From the NCBI GenBank assembly GCA_036480335.1, contig JAZGGH010000136.1, positions 1 through 28,336 of the forward strand: a stretch of 28,336 bases of DNA. The letters are read 5' to 3'. Each line of letters begins with the position of its first letter. Positions within the stretch are counted from its first letter, which is position 1. Both the position numbers and the translations under genes were made by a program. This DNA is from JAZGER01 sp036480335 (GTDB lineage: Bacteria; Pseudomonadota; Gammaproteobacteria; DSM-19610). Below, piece after piece: positions 14,595-22,846 of the stretch. The notes beneath the pieces are model-generated. The model was not told where the DNA came from and did no database searches. It saw only the letters and a list, made by a program, of their open reading frames with translations.

Positions 14595-15041
14595 ATGGAC
14601 AACGATTGGGAAAACAGCTTTCGCCAGGCATTCAGGGGAAGTTTTTCAGGTGTTCTGCGCTGGCATCAACTGGATGAACTCTGGGAAGTTATTCGCAACC
14701 AGCAGAAGCTTGATAGCTGGTATGTGTATGCGATTGGTGCACCGCCGCCTGATGAGGTTGTTTCTGCTGATGATCTTGATCGATTTCTAAGTGAAGTGGA
14801 TAGCCTCCTTCGCAAAGAACACGAAGAAGACTATTGTGGTGTGGTCTATACAGACAGTTTTAACGCGCCATCTTTTGTGAAAATATTCGATCCGAATAAC
14901 CTGGGTGTGTCTTGCGGGTATAGCGATAATCCGCCGCTACCCGGCTGGATTCTTTCCAGATTAAGGCCAGTCGATCTGCAAGCAGCAGGGCCTCTGCCGG
15001 GGAACCGGCGTCGTTGGTGGCAGCGACTGTTTTCCAGTTAA
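14595..15041 (+). CDS. hypothetical protein, 148 residues
   Basis: I do not recognise a named family. The protein starts after AGGAG and lies 15 bases after the sugar-transferase gene, so it is probably cotranscribed with it. It is soluble and acidic in the middle, rich in tryptophan in its first half (VLRWHQLDELWEVIRN, DSWYVYAIGAPPP), with a conserved-looking core (DDLDRFLSEVDSLLR, YCGVVYTDSF, SFVKIFDPNNLG) and a basic tail RRRWWQRLF. The core looks like a small alpha/beta fold. A role with exopolysaccharide is suggested only by position. Confidence 0.75.
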   Translation: MDNDWENSFRQAFRGSFSGVLRWHQLDELWEVIRNQQKLDSWYVYAIGAPPPDEVVSADDLDRFLSEVDSLLRKEHEEDYCGVVYTDSFNAPSFVKIFDPNNLGVSCGYSDNPPLPGWILSRLRPVDLQAAGPLPGNRRRWWQRLFSS

Positions 15042-15056
15042 TGTTTTTCATTGTTA

Positions 15057-15530
15057 TTATCCCCTGAGTAAGAAAATTTCGTAGGCAATCAGGCTGCTGT
15101 AGACGCCGATCATCAACCCCATAAGCTGTTTCCCATTAAGAAAACGAAAAACGTGAAAGTAGGCATGCATGGCAAGAATCAGTGTGCCAATTGTTGTCAC
15201 TGCTACCTTGCAGGCCACAAATAGAGTGATGTCTTTATTCAGCAGATAGGCCATCACAGGATTTGCCTCATAGGCGCCCTGGCTGAGTAACTGCAGGGTA
15301 AAAAAAGCGTCGAGACAGCTAAGGCTGAGTAGTAGAACGCTCATGAATAGCAGTCCGGTACTGTATTTATCCAGATAATAGTTGTCTTTGTGTCGACGCG
15401 TGTGTTCTCTGCGTCCGCGCCGCGAAAGCCCACAATATGTCAGTGTTTTCAGGCTGTGTCGTCTACGATCTGTGTCGGAGCGTCTTTCCTGCACCCCTTC
15501 CAGTATCGCTGTTTTTGTTTTTATTGGCAT
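15057..15530 (-). CDS. DUF5658 membrane protein
   Basis: This 157-residue protein has a basic cytosolic N-terminus (about 1-50, many arginines) and then about three or four membrane segments. The motif CLDAFFTLQLLSQGAYEANPVMAYLL fits DUF5658, in which an N-terminal D-x-x-x-T-x-x-L and an E-x-N-P segment are shared. AGAGG lies eight bases before the ATG. Its end is 15 bases from the end of the convergent 148-residue gene. No function is known to me. Confidence 0.75.
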   Translation of the reverse strand: MPIKTKTAILEGVQERRSDTDRRRHSLKTLTYCGLSRRGRREHTRRHKDNYYLDKYSTGLLFMSVLLLSLSCLDAFFTLQLLSQGAYEANPVMAYLLNKDITLFVACKVAVTTIGTLILAMHAYFHVFRFLNGKQLMGLMIGVYSSLIAYEIFLLRG

Positions 15531-15771
15531 TAGCGACCTCTTTGATTTTCTAATTTATAAGAGCAATTCCCGTGCCGAAAGCGTTCTTACTGGATTTTCA
15601 GAGAGTTAACAACATACCTTTTTTAAGGCTGTAAGACATTTCGACAGCCAATTCACCGATTTGGCAGGGTATAGAGATTTAATACATTTTAGAGACAATA
15701 AGATAGGCTGAGGAGTGAATGTATTAGAGTAACTGTAAAATTATTCGACGGTTTTACATGGTTTGGAGTAT
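15531..15771. other. intergenic region, no gene seen
   Basis: The gap between btuD and the DUF5658 gene, both on the minus strand, holds only weak structure: GGCTGT/ACAGCC near 15628-15651 and TGTAAAA/TTTTACA at 15734-15758. The second may fold into a hairpin after btuD, but no T run follows it. I see no coding frame here. Confidence 0.3.
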
Positions 15772-16554
15772 TCAGTCCGGGATAACGGGTAACCAGACAG
15801 GGCCATTTCTGGCCTGTATTTGTTCAAATGGTGTTTGGTAGAGGTTTTCAAGTGCCTGTTGGTTGATCACCTGATGCGTTTCCCCGGCAATGTAACTACC
15901 ATCGCCCGACAGTAACAGGCATTTATCGCACAGCCGGGTAGCAAGGTTGATGTCATGCAGGGACATGATCAGAGTTTTTCCCTGCCGGGTTAAATGCTGA
16001 CAGAGTTCTGGCAGGAGAGATGCCTGGAAGTGCAGATCGAGATGATTGACGGGTTCATCGAGTAAAAACAGATCCGGTTGCTGGGCAAGAATGGTTGCCA
16101 GGGCAACCCGGCGACGTTCACCTCCAGACAGAGTAGACAATTCTCGCCTGGCGAAATCTGACATCTGTACAAATGCCAGTGCGTTTTCTGCAATAGTCTG
16201 ATCTGTCGCTGCCAGGGATTGCCAGGAACGTAGATGCGGGAAGCGACCAGCGAGAACGGCATTGCGTACTGTTATCGGAAAACTGTCCGGGTATTCCTGA
16301 AACAGGTAGCCGATATGTTGGCTCAGTTGTTTGCGCCGGAATGTGGAAAGAGGCTGCTGCATGAATGCCAGTGTGCTTTTTTCTGGTGCTGTGAGCCCTG
16401 CTAACGTTGCTAGCAGGGATGTTTTTCCACTACCATTTTTGCCAAGAATGCACCAGCGCTCACCCGGAAAAACATCCAGCTGCAGATCTTTTATGAGCAA
16501 CGTATCGCCGCGCTGAATATTCAGCGAACGGATCTGATAGATGGGGTTAGTCAT
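15772..16554 (-). CDS. btuD: ABC transporter ATPase, probably BtuD
   Basis: This 260-residue ATPase has all motifs: Walker A GKNGSGKTS (38-46), Q-loop Q86, signature LSGGE (142-146), Walker B LFLLDEP (162-168) and H-loop H200. It belongs to the FecE/BtuD group that powers B12 or siderophore permeases. Its start overlaps the end of btuC by eight bases, so the two are coupled and form one transporter. Vitamin B12 is favoured as the substrate because btuF and a cobalamin adenosyltransferase are nearby; an iron-siderophore or haem substrate is possible. Confidence 0.85.
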   Translation of the reverse strand: MTNPIYQIRSLNIQRGDTLLIKDLQLDVFPGERWCILGKNGSGKTSLLATLAGLTAPEKSTLAFMQQPLSTFRRKQLSQHIGYLFQEYPDSFPITVRNAVLAGRFPHLRSWQSLAATDQTIAENALAFVQMSDFARRELSTLSGGERRRVALATILAQQPDLFLLDEPVNHLDLHFQASLLPELCQHLTRQGKTLIMSLHDINLATRLCDKCLLLSGDGSYIAGETHQVINQQALENLYQTPFEQIQARNGPVWLPVIPD

Positions 16555-17506
16555 ACGTTGCTCGATTCTGTTTGCCTAGCAGATAAAGAAATAACGGTAC
16601 ACCGAGGAAAGCCGTCAACACACCGACCGGCAGTTCGCCAGGGGCAATAACTGTTCTCGCCAGTGTGTCTGCAATGACCAGCAGGCTGCCACCGGCAAAC
16701 AGGCAGGCAGGCAGTAATAGTCGATGATCATGGAAACCTGACAGGCGTAATAAATGTGGAATAATCAGCCCGACAAAACCAATTGGCCCCGCCTGGGTGA
16801 CTGCGCTGGCGGTTAGCAGGGCAGCAGACAGATAAATGATCAGGCGTACTGCTGGCACCTCTACACCGAGGACTGCCGCCTGGGCTTCGCCTGCGGCTAG
16901 CAAGTTAAGAGAACGACTAACCAGTAGAGCGGCAATAAGTCCCGCAAACAAAGCCAGTAGACTCCACCATGAGGGTGTCGCTGCACCCAGATCACCCATC
17001 AGCCAGAACAACAAACCTTTTACCTGGCTATCCGGACTGAGAGTCAGTAACAGGCTAATGATTGCACCCCAGCCAGCCGCCAGCACCACGCCTGTCAGTA
17101 ACAGGCGCGTCGAATCCTGTCGGCCATGTTCGCGCGCCAGCACGAATACTAGCAGGGTTGTTAGCATGGCGCCGGAAAATGCCAGCGACTGCACGAAAAC
17201 TGTGCCCAGACCGAGCATCAGAGCGGTTAATGCGCCCACACCAGCGCCGCCAGAAATGCCGAGAATATAGGGGTCAGCGAGTGGATTGCGTAACAGTATC
17301 TGCATCAGTGCGCCGGCAATTGCCAGTGAGCCACCGACGATAAAGGCGCTGATAACGCGTGGGAAACGTAACTCCCAGATAATCTGATAGTGCAGTGTCT
17401 CGGCTGTGAAAAACTGACTGAATGGAATGCTGACGCTGCCCTGTGTCAGGCCTGTAAAAATACTGGCAATGGCAACAATGGCCAGCATGAATAATCGGAG
17501 GGTCAT
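16547..17506 (-). CDS. btuC: FecCD/BtuC-type ABC transporter permease
   Basis: This 319-residue inner-membrane permease is highly hydrophobic, with about nine or ten segments. Family motifs are RFPRVISAFIVGGSLAIAGALMQ (about 48-70), NPLADPYILGISGGAGVGA (73-91) and GPIGFVGLIIPHLLRL (about 240-255), the last being the coupling region that meets the ATPase. It starts 15 bases after srkA and overlaps btuD. It is the transmembrane partner of BtuD and presumably of the separately encoded BtuF. Confidence 0.87.
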   Translation of the reverse strand: MTLRLFMLAIVAIASIFTGLTQGSVSIPFSQFFTAETLHYQIIWELRFPRVISAFIVGGSLAIAGALMQILLRNPLADPYILGISGGAGVGALTALMLGLGTVFVQSLAFSGAMLTTLLVFVLAREHGRQDSTRLLLTGVVLAAGWGAIISLLLTLSPDSQVKGLLFWLMGDLGAATPSWWSLLALFAGLIAALLVSRSLNLLAAGEAQAAVLGVEVPAVRLIIYLSAALLTASAVTQAGPIGFVGLIIPHLLRLSGFHDHRLLLPACLFAGGSLLVIADTLARTVIAPGELPVGVLTAFLGVPLFLYLLGKQNRATYD

Positions 17507-17521
17507 TGTTGATGCAGCATT

Positions 17522-18511
17522 TTAAATAACATTCAGACTCGGTACTTGCAGTGCCGCAGCCTGTTCGCGCAGGCTCAGAATATGTTCTTCCCAGTAACGC
17601 GTCGATTCAAACCAGGGAAAGGCGACAGGAAAGGCCGGATCCTGCCAGCGTCTGGCCAGCCAGGCGGCATAATGCATAATGCGAATGGTGCGTAAGGTTT
17701 CAATCAGCGCAAGGCTACCGTAGCTGAAATCATGGAACTGGGTATAGCCGTTCAGCAGATCCTGTAGTTGTCCTTGCATTTCATCCGGTGTGCCAGAAAG
17801 CAGCATCCACAAATCCTGAATGGCGGGTCCGCTGCAGGTGTCATCCAGATCAACAAATTGTGGGCCATCATGTTCGGACCAGAGAATGTTGCCGGGATGA
17901 CAATCACCATGCAGACGAATCGAAGCAAGCTGACCTACCCGGTCAAAAATACTTTCCATGGTGGCTAACAGTTCCTCGCTGAGGCTACTGTATGCCGGTA
18001 TCAGATAGTCAGGAATCTGTTGCTCATCACTGAGGAATGCTACCGCATTGCGGGCAATGTCGAGCGTGAAATGCTGGCGATGCTGGAAAGCCTGACAGGC
18101 ACCCACTGCATGCATGCGTCCCAGCAGGCGCCCCATCTGTTCGCGTTGCGCGGTCGTGGTCAGATCAGGCCAATGACCCCCGACGCGAGGAAATAGCGAA
18201 AAACGGAAGCCACCCGCTTCATGCAGTGTTTGTTGCTGCTGATTCTCCAACGGAGCAATCACCGGGATTTCCTGTCGGGCCAGCTCCAGTGCAAACTGAT
18301 GTTCTTCCAGAATGGCAGCATGACTCCAGCGATCCGGTCGGTAAAATTTAGCGATGATGAAATCCCGTTCATTAATACCAATCTGGTAGACACGGTTTTC
18401 ATAGCTGTTCAGAGCCAGCAGATGACCATTTGTTTCATATCCCTGGGATTCAATGGCATCCAGAATGGTGTCGGGGGTTAATTGCTCATAAGGATGGGGT
18501 GAGTTGTTCAT
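17522..18511 (-). CDS. srkA: stress response serine/threonine kinase SrkA (YihE)
   Basis: This 329-residue kinase of the aminoglycoside-phosphotransferase fold matches SrkA/YihE, which protects cells under stress by acting on toxin-linked death pathways in E. coli. It has NSYENRVYQIG (35-45), FIIAKFYRPDRW (51-62), the catalytic loop HGDCHPGN (201-208, D203 and N208) and the metal-binding DLDD (221-224). A longer frame reaches 18667, but its first 52 residues are cysteine/aromatic-rich and overlap the icd promoter, so the ATG at 18511 is used. It leads the btuC-btuD pair and may share its transcript. The dsbA gene that often follows srkA is absent. Confidence 0.92.
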   Translation of the reverse strand: MNNSPHPYEQLTPDTILDAIESQGYETNGHLLALNSYENRVYQIGINERDFIIAKFYRPDRWSHAAILEEHQFALELARQEIPVIAPLENQQQQTLHEAGGFRFSLFPRVGGHWPDLTTTAQREQMGRLLGRMHAVGACQAFQHRQHFTLDIARNAVAFLSDEQQIPDYLIPAYSSLSEELLATMESIFDRVGQLASIRLHGDCHPGNILWSEHDGPQFVDLDDTCSGPAIQDLWMLLSGTPDEMQGQLQDLLNGYTQFHDFSYGSLALIETLRTIRIMHYAAWLARRWQDPAFPVAFPWFESTRYWEEHILSLREQAAALQVPSLNVI

Positions 18512-18564
18512 CGGGGCAGTATTCAGGGTTTGTCTGGAAAATGCAAAAGCGCAACAGAATGAAA

Positions 18565-18570
18565 TATAAT
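18565..18570 (+). promoter_or_regulatory. -10 element TATAAT of the icd promoter
   Basis: A perfect TATAAT lies at 18565-18570, with only a weak TGCAAA 17 bases upstream. It implies a transcription start near 18577, after the first ATG at 18572. This supports the ATG at 18608 as the real icd start. Confidence 0.5.
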
Positions 18571-18607
18571 AATGATTATTGAAATTACACAGCCCGAGAA
18601 TCCCAGT

Positions 18608-20806
18608 ATGTCCACAGCAACAATCATTTATACCGAAACCGACGAAGCGCCAGCCCTTGCAACCCATTCTTTATTACCCATCGTAAAGGGCTTTTCCCGG
18701 GCGGCCGGGGTTAGTGTGGAGACGCGGGATATTTCACTGGCGGGCCGTATCCTTGCTGTATTTCCGGATAAGCTGACTGCAGAGCAACAACAGGCTGATG
18801 CGTTGGCAGAGTTGGGCGAGCTAGTGAAAAAACCGGATGCCAATATTATTAAGCTGCCTAACATCAGCGCCTCAGTACCACAGTTGAAGGCGGCCATTGC
18901 GGAATTGCAGTCAGCTGGATATACGCTTCCGGATTATTCGGAAGAGCCGCTGAAGTATGCCAGGGTTCTGGGCAGTGCGGTCAATCCGGTGCTGCGCGAA
19001 GGCAATTCGGATCGGCGCGTTGCCGATCCGGTCAAAGCCTATGCACAACAGCATCCGCATTCGATGGGTGAGTGGTCGGCGAATTCTAAAACGCAGGTTG
19101 CTTCCATGCAGGCGGGTGATTTTTATGGCAGTGAAAAATCTGCAGTGACAGGAACAGCGGGTGATGTGAAAATAGAATTGCAAGTCGATGATGGCTCGTT
19201 TGTGGTGTTGAAAGAAAAAACACCTGTGCTGGCAGGGGAAGTGATTGATGCTTCTGTCATGAGCAAGAAGGCTCTGCGTGAATTCTTTGAGCGTGCAATG
19301 CAAGATGCCAGCACCGCCAACGTATTGCTATCACTGCATATGAAAGCAACCATGATGAAAGTCTCCGATCCGATTATTTTTGGTCATGCGGTACAAGTGT
19401 ATTATCGGCACGTATTCGAAAAACATGCCGCCACTTTTGAAAAGCTGGGCGTTGATATCCGCAATGGTCTGGGTGATGTGTATGCAAAGATAGCTACATT
19501 ACCTGAAACTGAACGGGTAGCGATTGAAGCGGATATTCAGGCAGTTTATTCCTCACGCCCCAGGCTGGCAATGGTGAACTCGGACGAAGGTATTACCAAT
19601 CTGCATGTGCCCAGCGATGTGATCATTGATGCTTCCATGCCTGCGGCGATCCGTTCCTCTGGAAAAATGTGGGGGCCAGATGGCAAGTTGCACGATACCC
19701 TGGCAATGATTCCTGATCGCAATTATGCCGGTATTTATCAGGCAGTGATCGAGTTCTGCAAGCGCAATGGTGCCTTTGACGTAACGACTATGGGTAACGT
19801 CAGCAATGTTGGTCTGATGGCGCAAAAGGCTGAAGAATATGGTTCGCATGATAAGACCTTTGAAATCTCAGCAAGCGGTACGGTGCGTGTTGTCGATGCG
19901 GCAGGTAAAAGTTTACTCGAACAGCGGGTTGAACAGGGCGATATCTGGCGCATGTGCCAGACCAAAGACTTGCCCATCCGCGACTGGGTAAAGCTGGCTG
20001 TTAAACGTGCCAGGATGACAGGACAACCTGCAGTCTTCTGGCTGGATGAAAAACGCGCGCATGATGCGGCTCTTATTAAAAAGGTGCATGTCTATTTGCA
20101 GGATCATGATACAGATGAACTGGAAATACTTATCAAATCGCCTATCGAAGCTATTCAATACACCCTGCAACGAGTCAAAGCTGGCGAGAATACTATTTCA
20201 GTTACCGGCAACGTATTGCGTGATTACCTGACTGACCTGTTCCCGATTCTGGAGCTGGGCACCAGTGCGAAGATGCTATCGATTGTGCCATTGCTTGCTG
20301 GCGGCGGTTTATTTGAAACCGGTGCTGGTGGTTCTGCGCCCAAACATGTTCAACAGCTACAGGCTGAAAATCATCTGCGCTGGGATTCTCTGGGTGAGTT
20401 TCTGGCACTGGCTGTATCGCTGGAAGAACTGGCCGATAAAACCGGCAGCCAATCGATCAAGGCGCTGGCAACCGCGCTGGACAAAGCCAACAGCCAGTTT
20501 CTGACGACCAACAAATCACCATCGCGTAAGGTGGGTGAGCTTGATACTCGCGGCAGTCACTATTACCTGGCGTTGTACTGGGCGCTGGCGCTGGCAGAAC
20601 AGAACGAAGATAAAAACCTGCAAACGAAATTTGCATCGGTGGCAAAACAACTGGCAGATAACGAACAAACTATCGTTGCAGAATTAAATGCAGTGCAAGG
20701 CAAGCCCGTTGAATATGGAGGCTACTATCGACCAGACAGAGATAGCGTTACTGCTGTGATGCGTCCGAGCCAAACACTGAATAAGATTATTGATGCGCTT
20801 AAGTAG
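18608..20806 (+). CDS. icd: isocitrate dehydrogenase (NADP), monomeric type
   Basis: This 732-residue enzyme makes 2-oxoglutarate, CO2 and NADPH from isocitrate in the citric acid cycle. Its length and sequence match the monomeric IDH family of Azotobacter and Vibrio, which is unlike the 415-residue dimeric Icd. The substrate-binding stretch SAVNPVLREGNSDRR is present near residue 125, and the C-terminus carries YYRPDRDSVTAVMRPS. The ATG at 18608 is chosen because MSTATIIYT is the usual family start and because the TATAAT at 18565 would exclude 18572. It is divergent from srkA. Confidence 0.95.
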   Translation: MSTATIIYTETDEAPALATHSLLPIVKGFSRAAGVSVETRDISLAGRILAVFPDKLTAEQQQADALAELGELVKKPDANIIKLPNISASVPQLKAAIAELQSAGYTLPDYSEEPLKYARVLGSAVNPVLREGNSDRRVADPVKAYAQQHPHSMGEWSANSKTQVASMQAGDFYGSEKSAVTGTAGDVKIELQVDDGSFVVLKEKTPVLAGEVIDASVMSKKALREFFERAMQDASTANVLLSLHMKATMMKVSDPIIFGHAVQVYYRHVFEKHAATFEKLGVDIRNGLGDVYAKIATLPETERVAIEADIQAVYSSRPRLAMVNSDEGITNLHVPSDVIIDASMPAAIRSSGKMWGPDGKLHDTLAMIPDRNYAGIYQAVIEFCKRNGAFDVTTMGNVSNVGLMAQKAEEYGSHDKTFEISASGTVRVVDAAGKSLLEQRVEQGDIWRMCQTKDLPIRDWVKLAVKRARMTGQPAVFWLDEKRAHDAALIKKVHVYLQDHDTDELEILIKSPIEAIQYTLQRVKAGENTISVTGNVLRDYLTDLFPILELGTSAKMLSIVPLLAGGGLFETGAGGSAPKHVQQLQAENHLRWDSLGEFLALAVSLEELADKTGSQSIKALATALDKANSQFLTTNKSPSRKVGELDTRGSHYYLALYWALALAEQNEDKNLQTKFASVAKQLADNEQTIVAELNAVQGKPVEYGGYYRPDRDSVTAVMRPSQTLNKIIDALK

Positions 20807-20864
20807 ATACCATCTACCTCCATCAGATCAGACAGGCAAACTATCTGTAAGAGTGAGCAGAGAC

Positions 20865-21155
20865 ATGTTTTCAGCGAAGTCAGGTACATATACAAAAAGA
20901 TTAGCGATTTTATTAGCGGGTTATTTGCTGCTTTTTATCGCGTATAGCCTGTGGCCTGTAGAGGAGTTTTACTGGTTTGGTCTCATATATGGTTGTACAG
21001 TCATTTTTTATGCGCTGTCCATCCAGTGCTGGATATGCGGTAAAAGGCAGGTATTCAGGGGCCTGTCATTTTTTGATATCAGGATGCCAGCAAAAAAATG
21101 TTATTTTTGTAACAGCATTTTGCATGAAAATGATCGTAGCTCTTGCGAGCGTTAA
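20865..21155 (+). CDS. small membrane protein with a C-terminal zinc-ribbon-like cysteine set
   Basis: I do not recognise this 96-residue protein. It has two membrane segments (about 12-30 and 36-53) and then two CxxC pairs, C55-C58 (CWIC) and C79-C82 (CYFC), the spacing of a zinc ribbon on the cytosolic side. The ATG at 20865 is chosen over an earlier ATG at 20790 inside icd; neither has a strong ribosome-binding site. It may be cotranscribed with icd. The end of the gene lies 15 bases from the convergent vapC. Confidence 0.55.
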   Translation: MFSAKSGTYTKRLAILLAGYLLLFIAYSLWPVEEFYWFGLIYGCTVIFYALSIQCWICGKRQVFRGLSFFDIRMPAKKCYFCNSILHENDRSSCER

Positions 21156-21170
21156 ATTTCTGTTTTACAG

Positions 21171-21584
21171 CTATTCAATTAACCAGTTTTCAACACGTAA
21201 GCCAGGTACGCGAGTGAACTCTCCAGTATTGGCAGTGATAACGGTCAGGTCGGCTTTAAGGGCATGTGCAGCAATGAGCATATCATTCGGGCCAATAACC
21301 GTCCCCTGTCGGGTAAGGAAATGGCGCAACTTTCCATATTCTCGGTCGGTGGGTACGTCCAACGGCAAGATTTCTAATGTAGAAAGAATTAAATCAATAC
21401 GATTGATCAGTTTTTCAGAGCCAGATTTCTCAGCACCATAGCGAAGTTCTGCAGACACAATAATACTGGTGCAAACGGATGCTTCACCCTCTGTAGCAAT
21501 TCGGCTTGCTACGCAGCCTTGTGGCTGTTTTACCAGATCAGAAAGGATGTTTGTATCGAGTAAATAACGCAGTGGAGAGGTCAA
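21171..21584 (-). CDS. vapC: VapC-type PIN-domain toxin
   Basis: This 137-residue protein is a PIN-domain ribonuclease. Acidic metal-binding residues are D10 (LLDTNILSDL), E46 (VSAELRYG) and D101 (GPNDMLIAAHAL), and the C-terminal TANTGEFTRVPGLRVENW is typical of VapC. Family members cleave tRNA or rRNA and stop translation until bound by the antitoxin. It overlaps vapB by four bases, the standard operon order of antitoxin first. Confidence 0.94.
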   Translation of the reverse strand: MTSPLRYLLDTNILSDLVKQPQGCVASRIATEGEASVCTSIIVSAELRYGAEKSGSEKLINRIDLILSTLEILPLDVPTDREYGKLRHFLTRQGTVIGPNDMLIAAHALKADLTVITANTGEFTRVPGLRVENWLIE

Positions 21585-21823
21585 AGATCCAGGTCATCCA
21601 ATTGGGGCAGGTCTTCATCCACATTTGGGAATGGTTCATCAAGTGGCGGGAGCGTGGCTAATATCGAAAGTAACTTGCCCTTTCTTACTGGCTCTACAAT
21701 CAGGCAGTTGCCTTCCTTACGGATGATTGCCTCATCGCCCTCTAATTCAAACTCGCGTGGAATACGTAGAGCCTGATTTCGCCCATTGCGAAATAAGCGA
21801 ATATGTCGTTCATTTTGTGACAA
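21581..21823 (-). CDS. vapB: VapB-type antitoxin, AbrB/MazE fold
   Basis: This 80-residue antitoxin has an N-terminal SpoVT/AbrB DNA-binding domain with RLFRNGRNQALRIPREFEL and an acidic C-terminal tail (PNVDEDLPQLDDLDL) that would wrap the toxin. I start it at the TTG at 21823 because GGAG lies seven bases upstream and because the family normally begins a few residues before RLFRNGRNQ. A longer frame from a TTG at 21853 lies at the predicted transcription start and is less likely. It should autoregulate the operon. Confidence 0.85.
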   Translation of the reverse strand: MSQNERHIRLFRNGRNQALRIPREFELEGDEAIIRKEGNCLIVEPVRKGKLLSILATLPPLDEPFPNVDEDLPQLDDLDL

Positions 21824-21853
21824 GTGAAGACTCCGAATAACTGTATATGCCAA

Positions 21854-21882
21854 AGCCTATGCCAATATATTCAGGAAGTCAA
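21854..21882 (-). promoter_or_regulatory. possible vapBC promoter
   Basis: Read on the minus strand, TTGACT (21882-21877) is followed after 17 bases by TAGGCT (21859-21854). The -35 is good and the -10 weak. A start near 21846 would leave about 23 bases before the chosen TTG codon of vapB. Confidence 0.35.
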
Positions 21883-21984
21883 TTGTAGCGAAATATTCGG
21901 AACCTTTCTGACAGGTTGGTTCTAATTAAAAACAAACATTGGGCTTATCCCCGGAAAGAAAATTATCTGGTATTAAATATTCGA

Positions 21985-22013
21985 TTGACTCCATCATAAA
22001 ACGGGATTAATAT
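21985..22013 (+). promoter_or_regulatory. sigma70-like promoter of the DUF6502 gene
   Basis: TTGACT (21985-21990) and TAATAT (22008-22013) are separated by exactly 17 bases, a near-consensus promoter. The expected start at about 22020-22022 coincides with the first ATG at 22022, so the message would be leaderless or almost so. No ribosome-binding site is present ahead of the start codon, in agreement. Confidence 0.6.
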
Positions 22014-22028
22014 CCCGCTTTATGATGG
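21991..22028. promoter_or_regulatory. 17 bp inverted repeat overlapping promoter and start codon (probable operator)
   Basis: The arms at 21991-22007 (CCATCATAAAACGGGAT) and 22012-22028 (ATCCCGCTTTATGATGG) match as inverted copies at 16 of 17 positions, with a four-base spacer. The left arm fills the promoter spacer exactly and the right arm covers the last bases of the -10 element, the transcription start and the first two ATG codons. A protein bound here would block transcription. The DUF6502 protein itself, with a helix-turn-helix-like N-terminus, is the obvious candidate. Confidence 0.65.
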
Positions 22029-22846
22029 AGCAGATCAAGACAGTCCTGGCAAAAGCCGTGATACGGATATTGAAGCCGTTAGTTAAGGTGTTGATTAATA
22101 ATGATATATCTCACGGTGAGTTCGCTGAATATACCAAGCGGGCTTATATAGATGTCGCCTACGAGCATTTCTCCATCCCCAATCGTAAAACCACCTATTC
22201 CAGAGTCGCCGTGCTTACCGGGCTTAATCGCAAGGAAGTTGTACGCCTGACAAAACAGGCCATGGAAGAAGTGCAACCGAGAAAAGGCACTACGAATCGG
22301 GCAATGCGCGTCGTTTCTGGCTGGTTACAGGATGCCGATTTTCAGGATGCCGATGGTCAGCCAGAAGATCTACCCCTGAAAGATGTTGATAAAAGTTTTG
22401 AGACGCTGGTGATGCGCTACAGCGGTGATATTACCGCACGCGCTGTCCTCGACGAACTGGAGCGAGTCGGCATTGCCCGGTTTGATTTTGCCAGCCAGCA
22501 GGTTCGGTTATTACAGCAGGGCTTTATTCCCCGTTACAGTGAACCGGAACAGATTGACGTGTTATCGGTTTGTGTATCCGATTTGCTGGAAACAGCAGTG
22601 CACAATCTGGACAGCGAAGACCCGTATTTTCAGCGGCAGTTAATTCATAAAGACATACCCGAAGATCTGGCCAGAGAGTTCAAAGCCTACAGCCAGAAAA
22701 AATCCTTCGCATTATTGAAAGACCTGAATCATTGGGTCACAAAAAGAGTAGACGGGAGTACCTCCGAAACTCAGCGGCTTAGTCGTGTCGGTGTCGGAAT
22801 TTATTATTTTGAAGATGCCATTCAGCAAAAGGAGAGAGAAAAATGA
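22022..22846 (+). CDS. DUF6502-family protein, probable regulator
   Basis: This 274-residue soluble protein matches DUF6502. Its N-terminal 80 residues (VLINNDISHGEFAEYTKRAYIDVAYEHF, then TTYSRVAVLTGLNRKEVVRLTKQA) look like a helix-turn-helix, and the following part (about 90-200) is alpha-helical with no membrane segment. Members often lie directly upstream of a lipoprotein of the DUF5666 kind; here the lipoprotein gene overlaps by four bases (ATGA). Either of two adjacent ATGs (22022, 22025) can be the start. The promoter and palindrome at its 5' end suggest autoregulation. The function is not established. Confidence 0.8.
   Translation: MMEQIKTVLAKAVIRILKPLVKVLINNDISHGEFAEYTKRAYIDVAYEHFSIPNRKTTYSRVAVLTGLNRKEVVRLTKQAMEEVQPRKGTTNRAMRVVSGWLQDADFQDADGQPEDLPLKDVDKSFETLVMRYSGDITARAVLDELERVGIARFDFASQQVRLLQQGFIPRYSEPEQIDVLSVCVSDLLETAVHNLDSEDPYFQRQLIHKDIPEDLAREFKAYSQKKSFALLKDLNHWVTKRVDGSTSETQRLSRVGVGIYYFEDAIQQKEREK

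Noticed and set aside
18512..18667. A 52-residue extension of srkA
   Set aside because: The extra residues are cysteine/aromatic-rich, unlike the family, and would overlap the icd promoter and start.
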